A DNA stretch of 13,664 nt from CAZHDI01 sp964531285 (GCA_964531285.1 CAZHDI010000092.1:1-13664); one strand, 5' to 3'. Positions 1 through 7,292 are shown, counted from the stretch's first letter. Program-made: numbers and translations. The notes: generated from the letters alone by a model not told the origin.

Positions 1-199
1 CCTGTCGCAGCCGTTCCACGTGGGCGAGGTGTTCACCAACACGCCGGGGCTGCTCGTCGACATCAAGGATACGGTGTCGAGCTTCAAGGCCCTGTGTGCC
101 GGGGAGTACGATCACCTGCCCGAAGCCGCGTTCTACATGGTCGGCGGCATCGACATGGCCATCGAGAAGGCCGAGAAAATGGCCAAGGAAGCCGCGTAA
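1..199 (+). CDS. atpD: F-type ATP synthase subunit beta, C-terminal end (partial)
   Basis: This is the last 65 codons of the catalytic beta subunit of F1-ATPase. The 5' part lies outside the window, and the reading frame begins at base 2. The visible protein starts LSQPFHVGEVFTNTPG and ends in an alanine- and lysine-rich helix (AIEKAEKMAKEAA) before TAA at 197-199. That is the usual C-terminal domain of bacterial AtpD, including the SQPF segment and the late 'LPEAAFYMVGGID' stretch. The protein makes or hydrolyses ATP on the cytoplasmic face of the membrane, in the alpha3-beta3 hexamer. The epsilon-subunit gene follows 32 nt later in the same direction, as in most bacterial atp operons. Identity is near certain; nothing can be said about the nucleotide-binding motifs, which are not in the window. 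Confidence 0.97.
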   Translation, partial: LSQPFHVGEVFTNTPGLLVDIKDTVSSFKALCAGEYDHLPEAAFYMVGGIDMAIEKAEKMAKEAA

Positions 200-231
200 G
201 CGGCGGCCGAGCGTCCGGGAGCGTGTGAGTC

Positions 232-630
232 ATGGCCGATCAGATGCATTTCGATCTTGTGTCGCCGGAGCGCCTGCTCCTGAGCGAGGCGGTGGATGGG
301 GTCGTCATTCCCGGTGCCGCCGGTGAAATGACCATCTTGCCGCGCCATGCCCCGTTGATGTCGACCCTCAAGGCCGGCGTCATCGAGGTGCAGGGCGGAT
401 CGGCCAAGGACGCGCGGTATTTCGTGTTCGGCGGGTTTGCCGAGGTCACGCCCGCCGGGCTCGTGATCCTGGCCGAGGAGGCCTTGCCGCTCGATCAGAT
501 CGATGTGGCGCTGCTCGACCAGCGCATCCGGGATCTGGAAGAGGATGCCGAGGACGCGGCCGACGACGAGGTCCGTTTTTCCGCCGCCGAGCGCCTTGGG
601 CAGTTGCGTCAGGTCCGCGCCGCCTTCTGA
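232..630 (+). CDS. atpC: F-type ATP synthase subunit epsilon
   Basis: A 132-residue protein of normal length for AtpC. The N-terminal beta-sandwich is recognisable from LVSPERLLLSEAVDGVVIPG (about residues 6-25), GEMTILPRHAP (about 28-38) and the FVFGGFAEV strand. A charged C-terminal helical hairpin follows (from about residue 90), with many Glu, Asp and Arg. Epsilon sits on the central stalk with gamma, and its C-terminal helices can inhibit ATP hydrolysis. The ATG at 232 follows GGGAG at 217-221. Its position directly behind atpD confirms the assignment. There is no sign of truncation. The operon may continue into the ferritin-like gene 107 nt downstream, although two weak hairpins lie in between. 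Confidence 0.96.
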   Translation: MADQMHFDLVSPERLLLSEAVDGVVIPGAAGEMTILPRHAPLMSTLKAGVIEVQGGSAKDARYFVFGGFAEVTPAGLVILAEEALPLDQIDVALLDQRIRDLEEDAEDAADDEVRFSAAERLGQLRQVRAAF

Positions 631-632
631 TC

Positions 633-706
633 CGGCCCTCGCGGCCCCTCTTTTCTCCGATTCCGATTGTCTGACCGGTCCCCCGCGGGGTATTTCCTTG
701 CGGGGG
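633..706 (+). terminator. Possible weak terminator region after atpC
   Basis: Two candidate structures lie between atpC and the ferritin-like gene. The first is a short GGCC/GGCC stem (634-637 with 643-646) followed by TCTTTT. The second is a 7-bp GC stem CCCCCGC/GCGGGGG (680-686 with 700-706) with a 13-nt loop and no T tract. Neither is a convincing intrinsic terminator; partial read-through into the next gene is likely. Confidence 0.3.
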
Positions 707-737
707 CGAGGTGGTTTGCGGTGCGTGGAGAGGTGAC

Positions 738-1568
738 ATGCTGGGTTTGTGGACGCTCGACAGCGTGGATTGGGACAAATTCGATCCCTCGAAGGTGGAT
801 GCCGAAACCCTGCGTTCAGTGAAGGCGGCCGCCATGGTCGAGTTCAACGCCGTCGCCTACGTGGATTATCTCAGCAAGGTCTTCGCGGACGATCCGGAAA
901 TGCTGGAGAGCATTCGCCAATGGGGCGAGGAGGAAACCCAGCATGGCCAGGCGCTGGGGCGCTGGGCCGAGATGGCCGACCCCACTTTCAGTTTCGAAGA
1001 CGCGTTCGCCCGGTTCCAGGCCGGTTATCAGGCCAATGAGGGCGCCGAGGACTCGGTGCGCGGCTCGCGCGCCGGCGAGATGGTCGCGCGGTGCGTCGTG
1101 GAGAGCGGGACCTCGACTTTCTACGCGGGCATCCGCGATGAGATCGAAGAGCCGGTCTTGCGTCAGATCGCCGGGTTCATCTCGGCCGACGAGTTCCGCC
1201 ATTACCGCATGTTTTACGAGGGCTTTCTGCGCTACGAGGACGATACGCAGATGAGCCCGCTTCAGCGCCTGATGATCGCGGTCACCCGCGTGCAGGAGGC
1301 CGAGGACGACGAACTGGCCTATGCCTATTACTGCGGCAATGTCTCGCGCGAGGAAGAGGCCGAGAAGCCCTATGACCGCGCGGTTTATTCCAAGGCCTAC
1401 AGCGCGGGCATTCTGCGGTTCTACCGTTGGCCGCATCTGAAAAAAGCCGTCGCCATGATCGCCAAAGCGGGCGGGCTGAAACCCACCGGCTGGGCCTCGC
1501 GCGGGCTCGCCCGGATCATCTGGATGGTTCTTGCGCTGCGCGGCGGGCCGGCCAAGGTGGCTGCGTGA
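738..1568 (+). CDS. Ferritin-like diiron domain protein
   Basis: A 276-residue, mostly alpha-helical protein. The full set of carboxylate-bridged diiron ligands of the ferritin-like superfamily can be read off: Glu35 (helix 1), E66-T-Q-H69 (helix 2, ExxH), Glu122 (helix 3) and E152-F-R-H155 (helix 4, DExRH). This E, ExxH, E, ExxH order is that of rubrerythrin and fatty-acid-desaturase-like four-helix bundles. The family supports iron storage, peroxide reduction or oxygenase chemistry, so the reaction cannot be named here. The C-terminal tail (about 232-270) is basic and hydrophobic (ARIIWMVLAL) and could touch the membrane. I chose the ATG at 738 over the upstream in-frame GTG at 711 because GGAGAGG (727-733) sits just before it. 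The stop overlaps the start of the DUF4112 gene, so the two are probably translated together. Confidence 0.85.
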   Translation: MLGLWTLDSVDWDKFDPSKVDAETLRSVKAAAMVEFNAVAYVDYLSKVFADDPEMLESIRQWGEEETQHGQALGRWAEMADPTFSFEDAFARFQAGYQANEGAEDSVRGSRAGEMVARCVVESGTSTFYAGIRDEIEEPVLRQIAGFISADEFRHYRMFYEGFLRYEDDTQMSPLQRLMIAVTRVQEAEDDELAYAYYCGNVSREEEAEKPYDRAVYSKAYSAGILRFYRWPHLKKAVAMIAKAGGLKPTGWASRGLARIIWMVLALRGGPAKVAA

Positions 1569-1936
1569 GCGGCGGGCCGGATGCGTTGCGCGACCGCGGC
1601 GACGGGCTCGACGATGTGCGCTGGCTGGCGCGCTGGCTCGACACCCGGTTCGTTCTTCCGGGCACCTCCGTGCGCTTTGGCCTGGACAGCCTGATCGGGC
1701 TGATCCCGGGGATCGGCGACAGCGCCACCGCCTTTATCGGCCTGTACATCCTGGTGCGGGCGTTCAGCCTCGGCGCGCCGCCGGTTCTTCTGATCCGCAT
1801 GCTGATCAATATTCTGATCGATATGGCCGTCGGCGTGATCCCGCTTCTGGGCGATATCTTCGATTTTGCCTTCCGGTCCAATGCGATGAATGCGGCGCTC
1901 CTGGCCGAGCATGTGGAGCGCCGCCCGCGACCGTGA
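1565..1936 (+). CDS. DUF4112 small membrane protein
   Basis: A 123-residue protein matching the DUF4112 family by its two paired motifs, IPGIGD (47-52) and IPLLGD (92-97), and by the run LDTRFVLPGTSVRFGLD before the first motif. Hydrophobic stretches at about 53-70 and 74-96 look like two membrane segments or a re-entrant hairpin; the charged ends should lie in the cytoplasm. The function of the family is not known. The start is taken as the GTG at 1565: it forms a GTGA overlap with the TGA of the ferritin-like gene (1566-1568) and has AAGGTGG at 1554-1560. The family N-terminus fits this start, and earlier in-frame starts would run deep inside the previous gene. The overlap suggests translational coupling and a shared role with the diiron protein, which is inference. 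Confidence 0.85.
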   Translation: MSGGPDALRDRGDGLDDVRWLARWLDTRFVLPGTSVRFGLDSLIGLIPGIGDSATAFIGLYILVRAFSLGAPPVLLIRMLINILIDMAVGVIPLLGDIFDFAFRSNAMNAALLAEHVERRPRP

Positions 1937-1949
1937 CCATGGCTTGGTT

Positions 1950-3695
1950 CTATTCGCCCGCCTGTGCGGCGATCCAGGCATCGATCCGCGCCTCCAGCAT
2001 GGACAGCGGCATGGTCCCCTGAAGCAGCACCGCGTCATGAAAGTCGCGGATATCGAACGCCGCGCCCAATGCGTCTTCGGCGCGGGTTCTCAGCTCACGG
2101 ATCTTCATCTGACCGGTCTTGTAGGCCAATGCCTGACCCGGATAGCTGATATAGCGGTTCACCTCGGCACGAATGTTCTGTTCCGAGAGGGCCGAGTTTT
2201 CCAGGAAACACGCCTCGGCCTGATCCCGGTTCCAGCCTTTCCAGTGGAGGCCCGTGTCGGCCACCAGCCGGCAGGCGCGCCACATCTGATAGGAGAGTTG
2301 CCCGAAATGGTCATAGGGGGTGCGGCACAGGCCCATCTCACCGCACAGCGTTTCGGCATAAAGGCCCCATCCCTCCCCGAAGGCGGTGACGTAGAGACGT
2401 TTACGGAACTCCGGCGCGTCCTCGATTTCCATCGCCAGGGCGATCTGATGATGATGGCCCGGCACCGCCTCATGCATGGTCAGGGCGGGGACTTCGAACA
2501 GCGGGCGCTGGTCCAGCGCCGTGGTGTTTACCGCATAATCGCCGGCAATGCCGTTCACAACATCCCCAGGCTGATAATAGGCCGTCGTGCCGCCGACCGC
2601 GACGGCTTCGGGCATCGGGCGCACGCCATAGGGCAGGCGCGGCAGCGTCCGGAAGAAGCGCGGCATCTGGCGGTCGGCGAGCTTGGCCAGATAGGCGTTT
2701 TCCTTCATGAGCTGTTCGGCATCGTCCGTATAGAACTGCGGATCAGTCCGTAAGAACGCTTGGAAGGCCGCGAAATCGCCGTCGAAACCGACCTCCTCGA
2801 TGATGGCATCCATGGCCGCGCGGATACGGCGGACTTCCTGTTTCCCTGTTTCGTGAATGTCGTCAGGGTGCAGATCGAGCGTCGTGTAATGGCGCACCAG
2901 ATCGCGGTAGTAGGCCGCGCCGCCCGGCACCGAACGCACGCCAAGATCAGGGCGGGCCGCCGGCAGATAGGTCTGGCGCATGAAGGCGGCCAGGGCTTTG
3001 TAGGCGGGATAGACGTGCTCGCGGATCGTGGCTTCAGCCTCGTCCAGAAGCGCGGCGCGCTCCGGGAAGTCCTCGGCCAGAGCGTCAAAGGACGCCATGA
3101 ACGGGCTCTTGCCCGGTTCCGCCGCGGTCAGATCATCGAGTTGTTTGATGACGATGCGGACGATTCCCTCGGGCTGGGTCCAGCCCGTCTCGACCGCGCG
3201 GGCCAGATTGGCTTGGTGTTCGGCGAAATAGCGCGGTGTATCGGCAAAGCGGGCGATCATGGCCCGGGCATCGTCCGGCGTGCGGATCGCGGTCTGATAG
3301 GTCAGATTGAGGGGAAGCTGATGAAAGCCGTGGATCGAGTTGAACGGGAAGCGGGCATCGTCATAGGCCCCCAGGCGCACCCGCTCACCCAGTACGAAGG
3401 CCAGAAGATCGCGGTTGAGGGTCTGGGTCGGCGTCAAATCATCCGTGGGGATCGCGCGGGCGCGCTCCAGAAAACCCCGGTTCGCATCGAGGCGCCGGGC
3501 GTCTGCTTCAGCCGTTGCGACGGGCAGGCGCGCCAGAGCCGCCCGGTCTCCGAGGCGGCCGGCTTCGACCGGATCTTCAGCGAGATCGAACGCTTCGACC
3601 TCGGCAATGAGGCGATCGAGATCGGCGGCCGGATCGGCAAAGGCGGCCGGGGCCAGCATCAAAAGGCCGATGATCAGGGCGGCGAAGCGGATCAT
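1950..3695 (-). CDS. Secreted DUF885 family protein (putative metallopeptidase)
   Basis: A 581-residue protein with a clear signal peptide: MIRF, a hydrophobic core, then a likely cleavage after AFA at residue 20. DUF885 is recognised by HEAVPGHH (408-415), a zinc-peptidase-like HExxPGHH motif, by GEGWGLYAE (440-448), whose Glu441 may be the third metal ligand, and by the late RYISYPGQA segment (514-522). The family is grouped with gluzincin-type peptidases, but few members have a measured substrate. The product should act in the periplasm or on the outer surface, or be a lipid-free exported enzyme. The ATG at 3695 has GGGGGA seven bases upstream; a TTG five codons earlier is less likely because it would spoil the signal peptide. 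It lies 34 nt after the VOC gene and may share its transcript. Its end converges on the DUF4112 gene. Confidence 0.9.
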   Translation of the reverse strand: MIRFAALIIGLLMLAPAAFADPAADLDRLIAEVEAFDLAEDPVEAGRLGDRAALARLPVATAEADARRLDANRGFLERARAIPTDDLTPTQTLNRDLLAFVLGERVRLGAYDDARFPFNSIHGFHQLPLNLTYQTAIRTPDDARAMIARFADTPRYFAEHQANLARAVETGWTQPEGIVRIVIKQLDDLTAAEPGKSPFMASFDALAEDFPERAALLDEAEATIREHVYPAYKALAAFMRQTYLPAARPDLGVRSVPGGAAYYRDLVRHYTTLDLHPDDIHETGKQEVRRIRAAMDAIIEEVGFDGDFAAFQAFLRTDPQFYTDDAEQLMKENAYLAKLADRQMPRFFRTLPRLPYGVRPMPEAVAVGGTTAYYQPGDVVNGIAGDYAVNTTALDQRPLFEVPALTMHEAVPGHHHQIALAMEIEDAPEFRKRLYVTAFGEGWGLYAETLCGEMGLCRTPYDHFGQLSYQMWRACRLVADTGLHWKGWNRDQAEACFLENSALSEQNIRAEVNRYISYPGQALAYKTGQMKIRELRTRAEDALGAAFDIRDFHDAVLLQGTMPLSMLEARIDAWIAAQAGE

Positions 3696-3729
3696 GAGAG
3701 TGTCCCCCAACGGATGATTATGGTTTGGA

Positions 3730-4203
3730 TCAGGCCGATGGCGGCATCGGCGGAATGTCGTCGTCGACCGGCTTCAGGGCCGAGATCGGCGTTGCGATGG
3801 ACCATTCGTGTCCGAACGGATCGACGATCTTGCCGAACCGGTCGCCCCAGAACATGTCGGTCACCGGAAAGGCGATGGTCGCGCCCAATTCGATCGCGCG
3901 GATGACGGTGGTATCCACATCCGGCACCTGGATGTGCAGGGTGACGGGTGTGCCGCCGACGCCCTCGGGCGTGCGGGTCTTGCCGTTCTGAAAATCCGGG
4001 AAGTCGTCGGCGATGAAGACGCGCCCGCCATTCAGGTCCAGCGCCACATGCATCAGCTTGCCGGTCGCTTCATGTTCGTGCCGGTAAAGCTCGCGGGCAC
4101 CGAAGGCCTGCTCGTAGAATGTGAGCGCGGCGCGGGCATCGTTGACGCACAGATAGGGGATGACGCCGTTGGGCGTGGCCGGGCGGGGAGCGGACTCTGC
4201 CAT
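3730..4203 (-). CDS. VOC family (PhnB/glyoxalase-like) protein
   Basis: A 157-residue protein of the vicinal-oxygen-chelate fold. The pattern PYLCVNDARAALTFYEQAFG (16-35) is the first beta-alpha unit typical of PhnB-like proteins, and DRFGKIVDPFGHEWSIAT (121-138) is their closing signature. PhnB-like members are mostly uncharacterised; some relatives are glyoxalases, bleomycin-type resistance proteins or isomerases. His52 is kept in the second strand, but the usual first-strand ligand position carries Tyr17, so metal binding is uncertain. The C-terminal tail is proline- and aspartate-rich. The ATG at 4203 has a very good AAGGAG seven bases upstream. The gene lies between an alpha/beta hydrolase (113 nt upstream) and the DUF885 gene (34 nt downstream). 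No substrate can be inferred from this context. Confidence 0.88.
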   Translation of the reverse strand: MAESAPRPATPNGVIPYLCVNDARAALTFYEQAFGARELYRHEHEATGKLMHVALDLNGGRVFIADDFPDFQNGKTRTPEGVGGTPVTLHIQVPDVDTTVIRAIELGATIAFPVTDMFWGDRFGKIVDPFGHEWSIATPISALKPVDDDIPPMPPSA

Positions 4204-4234
4204 GCGGATACTCCTTACGCAGGATGGATTCAGC

Positions 4235-4253
4235 CGCGGGCCATGGGCCCGCG
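4235..4253. repeat. 8-bp GC-rich hairpin upstream of the VOC gene
   Basis: A perfect inverted repeat CGCGGGCC (4235-4242) and GGCCCGCG (4246-4253) with a 3-nt loop. It lies in the 113-nt gap between the alpha/beta hydrolase stop and the VOC start, about 30 nt before the VOC ATG. On the minus strand no T run follows, so a classical terminator is unlikely. It may be an intercistronic processing or stabilising stem, or a factor-dependent terminator. Confidence 0.5.
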
Positions 4254-4316
4254 AGTCGGGTGCTGAGACGAGTCTAATGGCGTTGCGGTCCGGCGGCCAG
4301 CGGGGCGCTTTGACGG

Positions 4317-5138
4317 TCAGGGGGTTTGGGTCGTCCGGATGCGCTTGCGCGGGGCCGGGCCCGGTTCGTCGAGCCCCTGGCCGGTCAGCCATTCGGCGGC
4401 AAAGGCGGCCACATCGGCCCATTCGGGCTCCCCGATCAGCCAGTGGCTCATGGTTTTGAAGCTGTGATAATCGGCAAAGGTGCGGTAGCGCGCCGCGATC
4501 CGGCGGACCGTGCCGGGCGGATTGACCCGGTCCCGGCCACCGGCAAGGCACAGCACCGGCACGCGCACATCCCGGGCCATCACGGCGCTCGCGCGCCAGG
4601 GATCGGTCGGCCAGTGCAGGATTTCGCACATGGCGCGCCCGGATTCCGCGACAAACCGATGGAAAATCGCGGCCTGCTGACCGGGCGGCAGACGGTCGAG
4701 CGCATGTTCGGCGGCCAGGTGATAGCTGGGCGGCACGGGTTGTTCCCATTGGCTGCCGGTGAGGGCCAGACCCTGGGCGGACATGATTTCGAAGCTGGTC
4801 GACGGCAGAACGCCCCAGGGGGCGGACGGCGCCAGGAGCACGAGTCCGGTGCCGCGCCCGCGTGCCGCCAGCATCTGGCAGACCAGTCCGCCCATGGAGT
4901 GACCCATCAGCACCGGTTCCGCGTCGAGCCCGGTGCAGTAGGCATCCAGATCGTCGGCATAATCGAGAAGGCTCGTCGCACCGAGATCGGCCGGCGGCGC
5001 GCTGCGGGCGCGGGGCTCGTGATGCCGCAGATTCGGGCAGTGCACTTCGAAGCCGCGGGCCTCGAACCAGGACTTGAACCCAGCGAACACCCAGCCGCCG
5101 CAAAAGGCGCCGTGGACCATGACGATGATGGGTTTCAC
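4317..5138 (-). CDS. Alpha/beta hydrolase
   Basis: A 273-residue alpha/beta-hydrolase-fold protein with a complete catalytic triad in the expected order: nucleophile Ser81 in GHSMGG (79-84), acid Asp203 in GGRDRVNPP, and His232 in MSHW. HGAFCGGW (9-16) is the oxyanion-hole loop near the N-terminus. No signal peptide is seen, so it should be cytoplasmic. The substrate (ester, lactone, lysophospholipid or other) cannot be read from the motifs. I take the GTG at 5138 as the start: GAGAGG lies nine bases upstream and the product then begins directly with the first beta strand (MKPIIVMVHG). A GTG at 5147 touches the GAGAGG and is less likely. The gene begins 25 nt after rppH and is probably co-transcribed with it. 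Its tail is basic and proline-rich. Confidence 0.85.
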   Translation of the reverse strand: MKPIIVMVHGAFCGGWVFAGFKSWFEARGFEVHCPNLRHHEPRARSAPPADLGATSLLDYADDLDAYCTGLDAEPVLMGHSMGGLVCQMLAARGRGTGLVLLAPSAPWGVLPSTSFEIMSAQGLALTGSQWEQPVPPSYHLAAEHALDRLPPGQQAAIFHRFVAESGRAMCEILHWPTDPWRASAVMARDVRVPVLCLAGGRDRVNPPGTVRRIAARYRTFADYHSFKTMSHWLIGEPEWADVAAFAAEWLTGQGLDEPGPAPRKRIRTTQTP

Positions 5139-5163
5139 CGGATGCACCCTCTCAACGGCGCAT

Positions 5164-5685
5164 TCAGCCGGCGGTCCCGGCGGCAAGGCGCTGGGCAATC
5201 GGGGTGAAGGCTGCGGCAACCGCCTCATAGACCGGCCGCTTGAACGCCACGACCAGGCCGGGGACCGCGCCGATGGCTTCCCAGCGCCAGTCATCGAATT
5301 CGACAGGATCATGCGCGTTCAGGTCGAAGTCGCTGTCGGCGCCGGTATGGAGGAGGGCGAACCATTTCTGGGTCTGGCCGCGGTTGCGGAAGCCTTTGCG
5401 CGCCAGAACATCGGGCGGGAAGTCGTAGGTCAGCCAGTCGGGATGCTCCGCCAGGATCTCGGCCGAGCGCAGGCCGGTCTCTTCAAACAACTCGCGCAGG
5501 GCCGTCTCACGCGGTTCTTCGCCCGGATCGATACCGCCCTGGGGCATCTGCCAGAGAAACTCGAAGCTCGCCTCGCCGTCGTCCTTCACCCGCCGGCCGA
5601 CCCAGACCCGGCCTTCCCGGTTGAACAGCATGATGCCGACACAGCGGCGATACGGCAGGTCGGTGATGTCGGGCGGGGGCTGCAT
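5164..5685 (-). CDS. rppH: RNA pyrophosphohydrolase (Nudix)
   Basis: A 173-residue Nudix hydrolase. The Nudix box Gx5Ex7REUxEExGU is complete at 50-72: Gly50, Glu56, Arg64-Glu65, Glu68-Glu69, Gly71. LPYRRCVGIMLFN (10-22), WQMPQGGIDPGE and the later QTQKWFALL segment are the marks of RppH/NudH rather than of other Nudix enzymes. RppH removes pyrophosphate from the 5' triphosphate end of mRNA, which opens the message to RNase E decay. The length is normal. The ATG at 5685 is preceded only by a weak GAAAG, so translation may be modest. Its upstream neighbour ctpA ends in a strong terminator, so rppH should have its own promoter in 5686-5790. The alpha/beta hydrolase follows 25 nt downstream. Confidence 0.92.
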   Translation of the reverse strand: MQPPPDITDLPYRRCVGIMLFNREGRVWVGRRVKDDGEASFEFLWQMPQGGIDPGEEPRETALRELFEETGLRSAEILAEHPDWLTYDFPPDVLARKGFRNRGQTQKWFALLHTGADSDFDLNAHDPVEFDDWRWEAIGAVPGLVVAFKRPVYEAVAAAFTPIAQRLAAGTAG

Positions 5686-5790
5686 TGGCGGTGCTTTCGG
5701 TCAGGTGGCGGTGCGGCGCGGGGGTGTGCGCAAGGGACGACTCCGTGCGCCATCATTGCTGATAATCGCTCCAGGACAAGACCCGAACGC
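5686..5790 (-). other. Leader of rppH
   Basis: This short gap lies between the ctpA terminator and the rppH start. It must hold the rppH promoter if the terminator works. A GATTAT box (minus strand, near 5760-5765) is the only -10-like sequence I noticed, and it has no good -35 partner, so no promoter is called. No coding region is seen. Confidence 0.3.
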
Positions 5791-5820
5791 AAACCGCCGG
5801 TCGGGCGGTCCGACCGGCGG
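5791..5820 (-). terminator. Intrinsic terminator of ctpA
   Basis: A perfect 11-bp inverted repeat, CCGCCGGTCGG (5794-5804) and CCGACCGGCGG (5810-5820), with a 5-nt loop. In the minus-strand transcript it lies 31 nt after the ctpA stop and is followed by TTT. The T run is short but the stem is very stable. It marks the end of the obgE-to-ctpA run and separates it from rppH. Confidence 0.78.
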
Positions 5821-5851
5821 CGCAGGTTCTGGTTGGGGCAGGCCGAGGCGG

Positions 5852-7213
5852 TCAGCGGCTGGCGCTGCGGGTCGGCTCGCCCTGACCGTTCGCGGAGATG
5901 CCCCGCAGGATTTCCAGGGCGCGGTTGAGCTGCCGGTCGGTCGGCTCTTCTTCTTCCGCGCCATCGGCATTGTCGTTGGCGGCATCCGGCGCGGCGGCCG
6001 GCTCGTCGGCCTGGGAGGTCCGGTCGGTGTCATCCGCGTCGTCGCGCAGGTCCGAACCGTCGTCCGCCGGCAGATGGCCCGGCAGATCCGCCTCGCTGGG
6101 CCGGCGGTTGTCTTCCTGGCCCGGACGGAAGGCCACCTCAATGTCCGGTTCGATGCCTTTGGCCTGAATCGACCGGCCCGCCGGAGTGTAGTATTTGGCG
6201 GTGGTCAGACGCAGCGCGCCGTTGGATCCGCCATGGAGCGGGATCACGGTCTGAACCGAGCCCTTGCCGAAGCTCTTGGTGCCCAGCACCACGGCGCGGC
6301 GCTGATCCTGAAGGGCGCCGGCGACGATCTCGGACGCCGAGGCCGAACCGCCATTGATGAGCACGATCACCGGGGCGCCATTGACCAGATCGCCCTTGCG
6401 CGCATTGAACCGCTGGGTGTCCTCGGGGTGGCGGCCGCGGGTCGAAACGATCTCGCCTTCTTCCAAGAAGATATCGGCCACATCGACCGCCTGATCGAGA
6501 AGCCCGCCCGGATTGTTGCGCAGGTCGATCACATAGCCCTGGAGCCGGGGGCCCAACTCGCGGGACAGATCCCGGATTGCGGCGCGGGTATTCTGTTCGG
6601 TGTTTTCGTTGAAGGTCGTGATGCGGATATAGCCGACATTCTCTTCGGTGCGGAACCGCACGGCCTTCAGTTCGATCACATCGCGGGTGATGACGAATTC
6701 GAGCGGCTCGCTGGCGCCTTCGCGCACCACGGTCAGTTCAATGTCGGTGCCCGGACGCCCGCGCATCAGATCGACCGCTTCGGTCAGGGTCATGCCCAGG
6801 ATCGGCTCGCCGTCCAGATGGGTGATGTAGTCGCCCGCCTCGACACCGGCGCGGAAGGCCGGCGTGTCGTCCATCGGGGTGACGACCTTCACCACGCCTT
6901 CTTCCATGGTGACTTCAATGCCCAGACCGCCGAATTCGCCGCGGGTTTGCACCTGCATGTCGCGGAAGTTCCGGGGGTTCAGATAGCTCGAATGGGGGTC
7001 GAGACCGGCGAGCATGCCGTTGATGGCATCCTCGATCAGGTTCTCGTCTTCGGTCTCGGTGACATAATCGGAGCGGACCCGCTCGAAGACATCCCCGAAC
7101 AGATTAAGCTGCCGGTAGGTCTCGGACGTGGCGGCCAGGGCAGACGGGCCGGTCATGGCGATCACGCCGGTGACGGCCAAGGCCTTGAGAACAGTGAGAC
7201 CAAATCGTTGCAT
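5852..7213 (-). CDS. ctpA: C-terminal processing peptidase (S41 family)
   Basis: A 453-residue S41 serine peptidase of the CtpA/Prc group. In order: an N-terminal signal or anchor helix (about 7-28), a helical part with the segment LDPHSSYLNP (71-80), a PDZ domain (about 90-175) with GGLGIEV, and the catalytic core. Catalytic Ser292 lies in GGSASASEI (288-296) and the general base Lys317 in GTKSFGKGS (311-319); both are kept. These enzymes trim exported proteins from their C-termini, and some cleave peptidoglycan hydrolases in the periplasm. A long acidic, low-complexity tail (about 364-425) precedes the end. The ATG at 7213 starts the hydrophobic leader; the AAAAGG upstream is a little far (11 nt). 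The envC-type gene precedes it, as in many alphaproteobacteria, but across an unusually long 329-nt gap. Confidence 0.94.
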   Translation of the reverse strand: MQRFGLTVLKALAVTGVIAMTGPSALAATSETYRQLNLFGDVFERVRSDYVTETEDENLIEDAINGMLAGLDPHSSYLNPRNFRDMQVQTRGEFGGLGIEVTMEEGVVKVVTPMDDTPAFRAGVEAGDYITHLDGEPILGMTLTEAVDLMRGRPGTDIELTVVREGASEPLEFVITRDVIELKAVRFRTEENVGYIRITTFNENTEQNTRAAIRDLSRELGPRLQGYVIDLRNNPGGLLDQAVDVADIFLEEGEIVSTRGRHPEDTQRFNARKGDLVNGAPVIVLINGGSASASEIVAGALQDQRRAVVLGTKSFGKGSVQTVIPLHGGSNGALRLTTAKYYTPAGRSIQAKGIEPDIEVAFRPGQEDNRRPSEADLPGHLPADDGSDLRDDADDTDRTSQADEPAAAPDAANDNADGAEEEEPTDRQLNRALEILRGISANGQGEPTRSASR

Positions 7214-7274
7214 GAGCCACCAAACCTTTTGCTCTGACGCCGCGAACCGAAAACCTGTCCGCCCGTCCAAATCT

Positions 7275-7292
7275 GCGCGCGGCGCCGCGCGC
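7275..7292. repeat. 18-bp perfect GC palindrome
   Basis: GCGCGC-GGCGCC-GCGCGC reads the same on both strands. It lies 62 nt upstream of the ctpA start. It could be a protein-binding site or a leader hairpin; in a GC-rich genome a run of alternating G and C can also arise by chance. Confidence 0.5.

Noticed and set aside
816..1436. 206-codon open frame on the minus strand opposite the ferritin-like gene
   Set aside because: The plus strand carries all six diiron ligands in order; the minus frame shows no motif.
2760..3905. 381-codon open frame on the plus strand opposite DUF885 and the VOC gene
   Set aside because: Antisense shadow with no domain; it spans the junction of two well-supported minus-strand genes.
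4204..5103. Long in-frame extension of the VOC gene upstream of its ATG
   Set aside because: The extension overlaps the alpha/beta hydrolase in another frame and is arginine- and proline-rich; the ATG at 4203 has an excellent AAGGAG and begins the known fold.
5621..7237. 538-codon open frame on the plus strand opposite ctpA and rppH
   Set aside because: It runs antisense to two genes with full catalytic motifs, has no recognisable motif, and is the kind of long shadow frame expected in GC-rich coding DNA.
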